In this document: piece by piece, positions 1 to 7,046 of the stretch | How the letters are laid out: each line of letters begins with the position of its first letter | How positions within the stretch are numbered: the stretch's first letter is position 1 | Assembly (NCBI GenBank): GCA_900553945.1 | Contig: USFR01000008.1 | Span: forward strand, 1 to 64,000 | DNA: 64,000 bases | Direction of reading: 5' to 3' | From: an uncultured Clostridium sp. | GTDB lineage: Bacteria > Bacillota > Clostridia > TANB77 > CAG-508 | Made by a program: the position numbers and the translations under genes | The notes under the pieces: generated by a model | What the model was told of the DNA's origin: nothing | What the model saw: the letters and a program-made list of their open reading frames with translations, nothing else | The model's database searches: none

Positions 1-83
1 TTCTTGCATACATCTAATTTTTCTTAGTATATGGACTTTACTTTTTTAATTAACCTTTTTATATTTATTAAAATTATTAAAAG

Positions 84-115
84 AAAAACATCGTTTATTA
101 ACTAAACGATGTTTT
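84..115 (-). terminator. terminator of the cyclophilin gene
   Basis: A perfect 12-bp stem (85-96 with 104-115) with a 7-nt loop lies just past the stop codon of the minus-strand cyclophilin gene. On the minus strand the 3' arm ends in a T run, as an intrinsic terminator should. Positions 1-83 are AT-rich with no gene that I can support. Confidence 0.75.
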
Positions 116-126
116 CTGTTTATATT

Positions 127-954
127 CTATTTTGTTTTTACATCAATTGATTCAATTATTATATCTTCAACTGGTACTGATAGTTCTCCTGAGCTAGATT
201 GAGTTTTTTCTACTTTAGCAATTTTATCAACTACATCCATTCCAGATACAACTTGTCCGAAAATTGTATAGCTCTTATACAAACTTAAGTATCCACCATA
301 TTTTGAATATGCATTAATTAACCCTTCTGGATATCCATATGACTTTAAACTCTTAGCTTGTGTATCATCTGCATTTGCTTGTACAATAAAGAATTGACTT
401 CCTAATGTTGATGTACCTGTTCCAGCACTTGCCATACAAAGAGCTCCTCTATATGGAACTAAGCTTTGATCAATTTCTTCTTCAAAACCTTTTCCCCATA
501 TGCTCTCTCCTCCAGTTCCATCTCCTTTTGGATCACCACCTTGAATCATAAAATCTTCCATTACTCTATGAAATTTAACACCATTGTAATATCCTTCTTT
601 TGCATGTGTTAAGAAATTGTCAACAGCTTTTGGTGCTTTATCTTCGAAAAATTTAAATGTTATATCACCATAATTTTTTACATGCATTACTGCAATAGTT
701 TCTCCTTTTTTTGGTTCTGCCATTTGCTCTTCTGCTGCAGCTTCATAATCGAAAGAATCCTCATCAGTTGTATTAGCTGTACTATTTGAAGTATTGTTAG
801 TTACACTATTGTTAGTTACACTATTGCTGCTTGAATTACTTGTGTTACTTGTATTTTTTTCTTTCCCATCATCAGATATTATTACTCCTGCAATTATAAC
901 GAATGCAATAACAGCAACAATTCCGATAATAATATACGTTGTTTTACTCTCCAA
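127..954 (-). CDS. membrane-anchored cyclophilin-type peptidyl-prolyl isomerase
   Basis: This is a cyclophilin-type prolyl cis-trans isomerase, expected to act on the outer face of the membrane during protein folding. The N-terminus has one hydrophobic segment (TTYIIIGIVAVIAFVIIAGV) and then a low-complexity Ser/Asn/Thr linker that holds a short duplication (SVTNN twice). The isomerase domain fills the C-terminal two thirds, with the family motifs FHRV (catalytic Arg), IQGGDP and GSQFFI. I start it at TTG 954 because an AGGAGAAGG ribosome binding site sits 6 nt upstream. An ATG at 1014 gives 20 more residues that would precede the membrane segment but has no such site. About 275 residues. It stands alone, divergent from rplU. 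Confidence 0.9.
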   Translation of the reverse strand: MESKTTYIIIGIVAVIAFVIIAGVIISDDGKEKNTSNTSNSSSNSVTNNSVTNNTSNSTANTTDEDSFDYEAAAEEQMAEPKKGETIAVMHVKNYGDITFKFFEDKAPKAVDNFLTHAKEGYYNGVKFHRVMEDFMIQGGDPKGDGTGGESIWGKGFEEEIDQSLVPYRGALCMASAGTGTSTLGSQFFIVQANADDTQAKSLKSYGYPEGLINAYSKYGGYLSLYKSYTIFGQVVSGMDVVDKIAKVEKTQSSSGELSVPVEDIIIESIDVKTK

Positions 955-1076
955 AATAACCTTCTCCTTTTCTTTGGATTTGTAGATTTCTACATATAAA
1001 AAATAATATATCAAATAAATTTTAATGTCAATTATAAGATTTTTCTTCTAGAAATCCACATATTTCTTTATTTTTG

Positions 1077-1105
1077 TTGACAAATTATACGCCCTATGTT
1101 AAAAT
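1077..1105 (+). promoter_or_regulatory. sigma-A promoter of rplU-rpmA
   Basis: TTGACA (1077-1082) and TAAAAT (1100-1105) are separated by 17 nt, a near-consensus vegetative promoter. It lies about 105 nt before rplU, leaving room for a structured leader. Confidence 0.8.
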
Positions 1106-1110
1106 ATGTA

Positions 1111-1202
1111 ACTGTAATCCGCTTAATTAAGGTTCCATAAATGTTAGATTTATTCTAACTACCTATATGTAAGGATTAGCGAGTATACAAAAAAGGGAGG
1201 TG
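1111..1202 (+). promoter_or_regulatory. candidate ribosomal protein L21 leader RNA
   Basis: The untranslated leader of rplU can fold. TAATCC (1115-1120) pairs with GGATTA (1173-1178) and encloses a perfect hairpin GTTAGA/TCTAAC (1143-1148 with 1154-1159). Firmicutes rplU genes often carry an autoregulatory L21 leader in this position. I recognise position and fold only, not a sequence match, so the family assignment is an inference. The ribosome binding site GGGAGGTG follows at 1195-1202. Confidence 0.45.
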
Positions 1203-1209
1203 TACTTAA

Positions 1210-1560
1210 ATGTACGCAATTATTGAAGCATGTGGAAAACAATACAAAGTAACAGAAGGAGATGTTGTATTTTTCGAAAAATTAGATGCTGAAGAAGGTA
1301 AAAAAGTTACTTTCGATAAAGTTATTCTTGTATCTGATGACAAAAAAGTACAAGTTGGAAATCCTTATGTTAAAGGTATTAAAGTTGAAGGAAAAGTAGT
1401 TTCTCATGGTAAAGGTAAAAAGATACTTGTTTTCAAATATAAGGCTAAAAAGAATTATAGAAGAACTCAAGGTCATAGACAACCATATACAAAAGTAGAA
1501 ATTACAAATATTAAGTTACCAGCTGCTAAAAAAGAAGCTACAGCTGAAGCAGCAAAATAA
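1210..1560 (+). CDS. rplU: 50S ribosomal protein L21
   Basis: L21 of the large ribosomal subunit, which binds 23S rRNA. The start (YAIIEACGKQYKVTEGD) and the basic centre (KAKKNYRRTQGHRQPYTKV) are typical of the family. At 116 residues it is slightly longer than usual because of an Ala/Lys-rich tail. A strong GGGAGG site precedes the ATG. It heads a two-gene operon with rpmA. The prp (ysxB) protease gene that usually separates rplU and rpmA in Firmicutes is absent; only 60 nt lie between the two genes. Confidence 0.97.
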   Translation: MYAIIEACGKQYKVTEGDVVFFEKLDAEEGKKVTFDKVILVSDDKKVQVGNPYVKGIKVEGKVVSHGKGKKILVFKYKAKKNYRRTQGHRQPYTKVEITNIKLPAAKKEATAEAAK

Positions 1561-1620
1561 TTTTGATTATATTAAAGTGTGTAACATATAAAAATCTTTA
1601 TGTGAAGGGAGTGAATTTAA

Positions 1621-1890
1621 GTGGCACATAAAAAAGGTCAAGGTAGTGTTAAGAACGGTAGAGACAGTGAGTCAAAGAGACTTGGTGTTAAAAGAGCTGA
1701 TGGACAATTCGTTCTTGCAGGAAATATATTAGTTAGACAAAGAGGTACTCACATCCATCCAGGTATGAACGTTGGAAAAGGTAGTGATGATACATTATTT
1801 GCATTAGCAGATGGAACAGTTAAATTCGAAAAATTAGGTAAAGACAAAAAACAAGTTAGTGTTTACCCAGTAGATGAATCTGCAAAATAA
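1621..1890 (+). CDS. rpmA: 50S ribosomal protein L27, no N-terminal extension
   Basis: L27 of the large subunit, whose N-terminus reaches the peptidyl transferase centre. The protein begins AHKKGQGSVKNGRDSESKRL, that is, directly with the mature N-terminus. Most Firmicutes L27 proteins carry a short extension ending in a phenylalanine-containing motif that the protease Prp removes. Here the GTG start (with AAGGGAG upstream) is immediately preceded by an in-frame TAA at 1618-1620, so no extension can be encoded. 89 residues. This fits the missing prp gene next door. Confidence 0.97.
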   Translation: MAHKKGQGSVKNGRDSESKRLGVKRADGQFVLAGNILVRQRGTHIHPGMNVGKGSDDTLFALADGTVKFEKLGKDKKQVSVYPVDESAK

Positions 1891-1910
1891 TTAATAATAA
1901 ATACATAATT

Positions 1911-1940
1911 ATCCCCAAGCTTGGCTTGGGGATTTTTTAT
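1911..1940 (+). terminator. terminator of rplU-rpmA
   Basis: A perfect 9-bp GC-rich stem (1911-1919 with 1925-1933) is followed by a run of six T, 20 nt after the rpmA stop. Confidence 0.92.
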
Positions 1941-2090
1941 ATACTATGATAATTTTTTGAATTTCTTATTGTATTAAAATAGTAATGCATAGGAATTTGC
2001 TTCTCTAATTTTGCAAGCAAACCAAAAATTGAAATTAAAAAATTATAGTAAGTGCAAATATTAAAAATATCTACTTTTATTCTTTATAAA

Positions 2091-2145
2091 AAAGAGAATT
2101 AGATTTTGTACTAAACTTAAAAAGTACAAATCTAATTCTCTTTTT
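2091..2145 (-). terminator. long terminator hairpin of the 73-aa membrane protein gene
   Basis: An almost perfect 20-bp inverted repeat (about 2091-2111 with 2124-2143) starts next to the stop codon of the downstream minus-strand gene. It has T runs on both strands and could work in both directions. Nothing else is visible in 1941-2090. Confidence 0.7.
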
Positions 2146-2146
2146 A

Positions 2147-2368
2147 TTATTTATTTTTATATTCTTCTAGTTCTTTTTCTAATTCATTAACTCTTTTAGA
2201 TGTATTATAAAATTTTTCTGCATTCTCTAATGCATCTTTTGAATTATTTTCAGCAATTTGTTTATACATTAGGTAAAAATGAGTAATAACAATTGCATAT
2301 ATAATTATTGCTATTATAATTACTATTTTAATGATTTTAATAATATTTTCTTTTTTCTTTTCATCCAT
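2147..2368 (-). CDS. small membrane protein with coiled-coil tail
   Basis: Not recognised. The 73-residue product has a charged Lys/Glu start, one membrane segment of about 22 residues (IIKIVIIIAIIIYAIVITHFYL) and then a polar, heptad-like helix ending in NELEKELEEYKNK. This suggests a single-pass membrane protein with a cytoplasmic or extracytoplasmic coiled coil. It has its own ribosome binding site (GGGGGAAG), promoter and terminator, so it looks like a real stand-alone gene. Confidence 0.7.
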   Translation of the reverse strand: MDEKKKENIIKIIKIVIIIAIIIYAIVITHFYLMYKQIAENNSKDALENAEKFYNTSKRVNELEKELEEYKNK

Positions 2369-2423
2369 TGTATCTTCCCCCTTTTATCTTTTCCTAATAA
2401 TTACTATATTTGTATATTTTTAG

Positions 2424-2452
2424 TATATATATATATCTATCTATATTGTCAA
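2424..2452 (-). promoter_or_regulatory. promoter of the 73-aa membrane protein gene
   Basis: On the minus strand TTGACA (2452-2447) is followed after 17 nt by TATATA (2429-2424), upstream of the small membrane protein gene. Confidence 0.6.
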
Positions 2453-2469
2453 TACGTTGAATTTTTAGC

Positions 2470-2500
2470 AAAAAAAAACTTCCGATAAATTGGAAGTTTT
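2470..2500 (-). terminator. terminator of tRNA-Met
   Basis: A 9-bp stem (2475-2483 with 2492-2500) begins at the tRNA 3' end and is followed on the minus strand by eight T. Confidence 0.85.
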
Positions 2501-2576
2501 GGTAGCGAGAGGGAGATTCGAACTCTCGACCTACTGGGTATGAACCAGTTGCTCTAGCCAACTGAGCTACCTCGCC
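2500..2576 (-). tRNA. tRNA-Met (anticodon CAT)
   Basis: A full cloverleaf can be drawn: 7-bp acceptor stem with G-U closing pairs, D arm AGCTCAGTTGGCTAGAGC, anticodon stem ACTGG/CCAGT with loop TTCATAC, T loop TTCGAAT, and an encoded 3' CCA. The T stem has one A-C mismatch. The acceptor stem begins with a paired GG, so this is likely elongator tRNA-Met, although a CAT tRNA can also be a tRNA-Ile2 precursor. Confidence 0.93.
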
Positions 2577-2588
2577 ATAACAGTTAAT

Positions 2589-2617
2589 ATTATACTTGCT
2601 ATTTTATTCTTTGTCAA
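2589..2617 (-). promoter_or_regulatory. promoter of tRNA-Met
   Basis: A perfect consensus promoter on the minus strand: TTGACA (2617-2612), 17 nt, TATAAT (2594-2589), placing the transcription start just upstream of the tRNA. Confidence 0.9.
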
Positions 2618-2642
2618 TACTTTTTATAAAATTTCTTATATG

Positions 2643-2669
2643 CCTGAACACAATTAAATTGTGCCCAGG
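2643..2669 (-). terminator. possible terminator of the dnaG-rpoD operon
   Basis: A nested palindrome (CCTG/CAGG outside, CACAATT/AATTGTG inside) lies 18 nt past the 51-aa ORF. The loop is very tight and the T tract on the minus strand is weak, so this is only a candidate. Confidence 0.35.
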
Positions 2670-2686
2670 TATATAAGATTAAATAC

Positions 2687-2842
2687 TTATTTTTTATCTT
2701 CTTCGTCCCTAGTTTTGGGGATTACTATATCTTCTTTTTTAGGTTTTTCTTTCTTTTCAACTATATCATTTATGTGATCTTCTGCTGGAGATATATTTAA
2801 ATCTCCGTTACCTGGAACTATTTCAATATGTCTTTTTTCCAT
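2687..2842 (-). CDS. 51-aa hydrophilic protein downstream of rpoD
   Basis: Function unknown. It is a short ORF with a good ribosome binding site (AAGGAGTG) that begins 21 nt after the rpoD stop. The product starts MEKRHIEIVPGNGDLNISPA and ends in a Lys/Glu/Asp-rich tail (DIVIPKTRDEEDKK). It has no membrane segment and no cysteine. Tight spacing and the ribosome binding site support co-translation with dnaG and rpoD. Confidence 0.6.
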   Translation of the reverse strand: MEKRHIEIVPGNGDLNISPAEDHINDIVEKKEKPKKEDIVIPKTRDEEDKK

Positions 2843-2863
2843 TTCTGCAATCACTCCTTTTCT

Positions 2864-4177
2864 TTAGCTCATATAATCTTTTAATCTCTTGCTTCTACTT
2901 GGATGTCTTAATTTACGTAATGCTTTTGCTTCAATTTGTCTTATTCTTTCACGTGTTACTTTAAATTCTCTACCTACTTCTTCTAGTGTTCTTGCTTTTC
3001 CGTCTTCTAGTCCAAATCTTAGCTTTAATACTTTAGCTTCTCTAGGTGTTAAAGTTTGCATTACTTCTTCTAATTGCTCTTTTAATAATGTGTATGCTGC
3101 TGAGTCTTGTGGTGCTGGTGATTCATCATCAGGAATAAAATCTCCTAAATGGCTATCATCTTCTTCACCAATTGGTGTTTCAAGTGAAACTGGATCTTGT
3201 GCAATTTTTTGAATTTCCATAACTTTTTCAACTGGCATATCCATTTCTTTTGCAATTTCTTCTGGGGTAGGCTCTCTACCTAATTGTTGTAATAAGTGTC
3301 TAGATGTTCTTATTAATTTGTTTATTGTTTCAACCATATGAACTGGTATTCTTATTGTTCTTGCTTGATCTGCTATAGCTCTTGTTATAGCTTGTCTAAT
3401 CCACCATGTTGCATAAGTACTAAATTTAAATCCTTTTGTATAATCAAATTTTTCTACAGCTTTGATTAATCCCATGTTTCCTTCTTGGATTAAGTCAAGG
3501 AATAGCATACCTCTACCAACATATTTCTTAGCAATACTTACAACCAATCTTAAGTTTGATTCTGCAAGTTTTTGCTTAGCTTCTTCATCATTTTCAAGAA
3601 TTCTTTTAGCTAAATCCAATTCTTCATCAAATGTTAATAATGGTATTCTACCTATTTCTCTTAAATACATTCTTACTGGATCATCAACGCTTATACCTTC
3701 CATTGATGTAGTATTCATGTCGTCTAATTTGATTTCTTCAACTTCTTCTAAGTCTTCTATATCTGGCTCATCATCTGTATCGTCTTTTAGAACGTCAACA
3801 CCCAATTCTTCGAATACATCAAATACTTTATCTATTTGATCTGGTGTTACATCTCCTAATTGACTTGCAAGTTCGCCATATGTTATTTTTCCATTTTCCT
3901 TCGCTTTTTTTAAGATGTTGTAAACTTTATTGTTTGCAATCTCTTCCTCAGTTTTTGGATTTTCTATTTTTTTAATTTCTTTTGCTTTCTTTTTTCCTTC
4001 TTCTTTTTTATTTTCAGCTTTATCTTCTTTTTTTTCTGTTGTTTCTTTTTTATCTTTTTTATCTACTGTTTTTTCTTCTTTTTTTACTTTTGGAGCTTTT
4101 TCTGTTTTCTTTTTTGGTGATAACATTTCTATTTCTAATTGTTCGTTTTCTATTTCTTCTTTTTTAGATGCGCTCAT
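2864..4177 (-). CDS. rpoD: housekeeping RNA polymerase sigma factor (RpoD/SigA)
   Basis: Primary sigma-70 factor, 437 residues. After a long Lys/Glu-rich N-terminal stretch (about residues 1-75) comes a region 1.1-like domain, then region 1.2 (DDPVRMYLREIG), region 2 with the -10 recognition helix (GFKFSTYATWWIRQAITRAI), region 3 and region 4 with the helix-turn-helix (TLEEVGREFKVTRERIRQIE). It is preceded by GGAGG and starts only 10 nt after the TAG that ends the +1 frame of dnaG, so translation is probably coupled to DnaG. The charged N-terminal stretch is longer than in Bacillus SigA. Confidence 0.97.
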   Translation of the reverse strand: MSASKKEEIENEQLEIEMLSPKKKTEKAPKVKKEEKTVDKKDKKETTEKKEDKAENKKEEGKKKAKEIKKIENPKTEEEIANNKVYNILKKAKENGKITYGELASQLGDVTPDQIDKVFDVFEELGVDVLKDDTDDEPDIEDLEEVEEIKLDDMNTTSMEGISVDDPVRMYLREIGRIPLLTFDEELDLAKRILENDEEAKQKLAESNLRLVVSIAKKYVGRGMLFLDLIQEGNMGLIKAVEKFDYTKGFKFSTYATWWIRQAITRAIADQARTIRIPVHMVETINKLIRTSRHLLQQLGREPTPEEIAKEMDMPVEKVMEIQKIAQDPVSLETPIGEEDDSHLGDFIPDDESPAPQDSAAYTLLKEQLEEVMQTLTPREAKVLKLRFGLEDGKARTLEEVGREFKVTRERIRQIEAKALRKLRHPSRSKRLKDYMS

Positions 4178-4187
4178 CGTTAACCTC

Positions 4188-5970
4188 CTATTTCATTTTC
4201 GCTAATTTCAATATAATTTCATTTAGCTCTTTTTCAAGACTTGCTGTTTCTTCTTTTGTGCTACTTCTTTCATCTAATTTTGTTAATATTTCATTTCGTC
4301 TTCCGAATAAGTTTATCTTTAGTATAACTATTAATTATATCTTCTATGCACTTATCTATATCTGATATTTCATAATCATCTGCCATTATTTTTGTTAAAT
4401 GACTTATTAATTCTTTTTCTTCCATAGAATCTAGTATATTAGTTATTTCTTTTTTATTATCAATTGCTTCATAAATTTTTTCTATAATTTGTTGATTCAA
4501 TTGATATTTTAAATCTTCTTTTTTTATATTATTTTTTATTATTTGTCTGTTTTGATCATTTCCATTTATAAGCAAGTAAATTATCACATTTTCTCTTCTT
4601 ATTGTGGCTTCATCAACATTTTTTTCTTGTTTTCTGACTATGCTTGGTTTAACTTTAGTTTCTGTTTCAATTTCTTTGCTTTTATTTACATATTTTATTT
4701 TATTAATTTCTGCATAAACAGCTTCTTTTGAAATACCATAATCTCTTGATATATTATCAATTTGAATTTCTAACTCTATTTGGCTTTCTACATTTACTAA
4801 TATCTTAGCGATTTCTTGTAAGAATTTTATTTTATCGTTTGTGTTTTCCAAATTATATTTGTTTTTCAACACCTTTACTTTAAATTCAACAAGTGAAATT
4901 GCTTTTTCAATTAATAAATTAAAACCGCCACTTCCATACTTGATAACATATTCATCAGGATCTTTTGCGCCTTCCATTTGAAGTATTCTAACATCACATC
5001 CTAAATTTTTAAGAATTTCCAAACCTCTCATTGTAGCTGCTTGTCCTGCTGCATCCGAATCATAGCTTATTATAACTTGTCCTGCATATTTTCTAAGTAA
5101 TCTTCCTTGTGCTTCAGTTAGCGCTGTTCCAAGTGAAGCTACAACGTTTGTTATGCCTCTTTGATACAATGAAATTGCATCCATATATCCTTCAACTATA
5201 ACAATTTTGTCAAGATTTCCTTTTTTAGCTATGTTTAGTCCGAACAAATTTCTTCCTTTAGAGTAAACTATATTTTCTGGTGAATTTATATATTTAGGTA
5301 ATGACTTATCCAAAACTCTTCCACCAAAAGCTATAACTTTCCCTCTTATATCCATTATTGGTATCATTAGTCTATGTCTAAATCTATCAATAAATTGGCC
5401 TCTATCGTTTCTGTTAACTAAACTTGAGGCTAAAATTTCTTCATCTGTAAATCCTTTTTGTTTAAGATGTTTATATAATTCGTTATATGTTCCTGAATAT
5501 CCAATTAGAAAAGATTTTAATGTTGTATTATTTAGCTTTCTAGTTTTTACATATTCCTGAGCTGGTTTAGCTGTAGGTTTATATAAATTTTCATGATAAA
5601 ATTTTGCTGTTTCTTCGTTAATTTTGTATACTTTATCTTTTAGAAATTGACGCTTGTTATATTGATCGTTTTCTGAGGTTGGTAGTTCTATGCCTGCACG
5701 CTCAGCTAAAAATTCAAGGGTTTCTCTAAAATCTAAATTCTCAATCTTACTTATAAAATGAATTACATTTCCTCCAATGCCACATCCAAAGCAATGAAAT
5801 ATTTGCTTATCTGGTGAAACAGAAAAAGAAGGAGATTTTTCTTTATGAAATGGACATAGTCCAAAAAAATTTCTTCCACTTCTTTTTAATGTTACATATT
5901 GTGATATTGTATCTACTATATCATTTGAGGATCTAATTTCATCAATTAATTCTTCACTATATCGTACCAT
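4188..5970 (-). CDS. dnaG: DNA primase, with a +1 frameshift at a CGG codon
   Basis: DNA primase, which makes RNA primers for replication. The N-terminal zinc finger has C39, H42, C60 and C63 (CPFH, CFGC). The TOPRIM core has EGYMD and DSDAAG, and the C-terminal DnaB-binding domain follows. The start is ATG 5970 (AAAGGA upstream) rather than an ATG 17 codons earlier. The zero frame stops at 4291, four codons after a CGG at 4305-4303. Skipping the C of CGG opens 38 more codons (GRRNEILTKLDER... ending in ELNEIILKLAKMK), a charged helix of the kind that ends clostridial primases. That frame ends at 4188, touching the rpoD ribosome binding site. Total length becomes 593, close to the family norm of about 600. 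Confidence 0.92.
4303..4305 (-). other. CGG +1 frameshift site in dnaG
   Basis: Zero frame reads ATT CGG AAG ACG AAA TGA. The +1 frame reads ATT, C, then GGA AGA CGA AAT. The +1 frame is closed by a stop at 4337-4335, so the change of frame must happen in the short stretch that holds this codon. Confidence 0.75.
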
Positions 5971-6100
5971 TTTATTCCTTTCTTTTAATAATATTCGACA
6001 CAAACCTCTTAAATCCTTCAAAGGTTACATAATTTTTTACATTTTTATTTCATTTTTAATACAAAGTATAAAAATCAATATAATATCTATAGTGTTTACA

Positions 6101-6297
6101 CAGAAAAAATCATATTAAATTTTTGAACCACCGCGCAGGGACCAAACGAGCAAAGCGAATTCGATTGAAGCATTCTACCCGCTTTAAAAATAAGAAAAAA
6201 ATTGGATACATATAGCATCCAAATTGATATTTTCTTATTTTTAAATTTCGAGGAATGCGACAGCAAGGTGTGAGAAAATTAATATGACTTTTTTCTG
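6101..6297 (+). repeat. fold-back repeat, subfamily A, copy 1
   Basis: A 197-bp imperfect palindrome between dnaG and nrdG. The outer arms (about 6101-6124 and 6273-6297) are complementary. Inside are CACC/GGTG, GCATTC/GAATGC (about 6170-6175 and 6254-6259), and a central hairpin TTTAAAAATAAGAAAA/complement (6183-6198 with 6230-6245) with TTGGAT/ATCCAA at its tip. The blocks around CCGCGCAGGGACCAAACGAG and GGAATGCGACAGCAAGGTGT are nearly identical to the copy at 54365-54520. No protein is encoded. It may be a structured RNA or a non-autonomous mobile element. The rest of 5971-6510 holds only the next repeat and the nrdG terminator. Confidence 0.8.
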
Positions 6298-6313
6298 TTA
6301 GAATTCTATCTAT

Positions 6314-6438
6314 AAAAATATTATATTTAATTTTTTCATTCCTTGCTAAAAGATTTTACCGCCTACTAAACTTTATTTAGAAGGCTAGGTAAAAACTTTC
6401 AAACTGCGCGTCATTCAAAAATTAGATATAATATTTTT
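6314..6438 (-). repeat. fold-back repeat, subfamily B, copy 1
   Basis: A 125-bp element with complementary outer arms (6314-6335 with 6417-6438, about 20 of 22 paired). The core pairs TTTTACC with GGTAAAA and has a hairpin ACTAAA-loop-TTTAG. Read on the minus strand it is about 80% identical over 80 bp to 43850-43935. Its ends resemble those of subfamily A (GACGCGCAG at one end, AGCAAGGAA at the other). Lies 17 bp from copy A1 in the opposite orientation. Confidence 0.8.
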
Positions 6439-6461
6439 TATTCTAGTATTGGATATGTAAT

Positions 6462-6501
6462 AAATAAAGGCATATTAGCAAATTAATTTGCCAATATGCC
6501 T
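6462..6501 (-). terminator. terminator of nrdD-nrdG
   Basis: A 9-bp stem (6468-6476 with 6493-6501) with an inner palindromic loop lies 10 nt past the nrdG stop. On the minus strand it is followed by TTATTTATT. Confidence 0.75.
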
Positions 6502-6510
6502 CGAAAATAA

Positions 6511-7014
6511 TTATATATCTAAACTAACAACTTTATGAACCTTCAATGATTCCGGCACATTTATAATTCTTTGATTCTCTGAACCTCTGAATTTTAAATT
6601 AGGCTTTTTCATACTCTCTACAAATCTACCATCAACCAAAACATCAATATCCTTTAAAGCTCTATTAGTAGTTTCATCATTTCTAGATTGTAATTGTTCC
6701 ATTGTATAACCACTGTAGCACCAAACATTGAATTCTGGTCTTACCTTTTTTACATCTTCTATAAAATCAGCTACTTCTTTGATATTCTCTTTGCAAAGAG
6801 GCTCTCCACCGCTTATTGTAATACCTTTTAAAATTGAATTATCACAAATTCTTTTTATTATTGATTCTTTGTCAAATTCTTGTCCATAATTATAATCTTG
6901 TGCTGCTTTATTATGACAATTAGGGCAATTATGAGGGCATCCGCTTACAAATAAAACCGCTCTCCATCCTAATCCGTTTGATATACTTTCATCATAAAAA
7001 CCTGCCATCTTCAT
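6511..7014 (-). CDS. nrdG: anaerobic ribonucleotide reductase activating protein
   Basis: Radical SAM enzyme that installs the glycyl radical on NrdD. The cluster motif is visible as CPHNCPNC (CX3CX2C) near residue 25, followed by TISGGEPL, the SAM-binding GGE motif. 167 residues from ATG 7014, which has GGGGG 9 nt upstream. A TTG nine codons earlier lacks a good site. It lies about 30 nt after nrdD in the same operon. A class III reductase implies an anaerobic way of life. Confidence 0.95.
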   Translation of the reverse strand: MKMAGFYDESISNGLGWRAVLFVSGCPHNCPNCHNKAAQDYNYGQEFDKESIIKRICDNSILKGITISGGEPLCKENIKEVADFIEDVKKVRPEFNVWCYSGYTMEQLQSRNDETTNRALKDIDVLVDGRFVESMKKPNLKFRGSENQRIINVPESLKVHKVVSLDI

Positions 7015-7046
7015 TGTTTTTTTCCCCCTAGTTCTTCTCAAAAAAT

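Noticed and set aside
803..838. Minisatellite in the cyclophilin gene
   Set aside because: The GTTAGTTACACTATT duplication is only two units in a low-complexity linker.
6101..6438. CRISPR array or group II intron as source of the repeats
   Set aside because: Copies are few, long, palindromic and not regularly spaced; no Cas or reverse transcriptase gene and no domain V-like sequence is visible.
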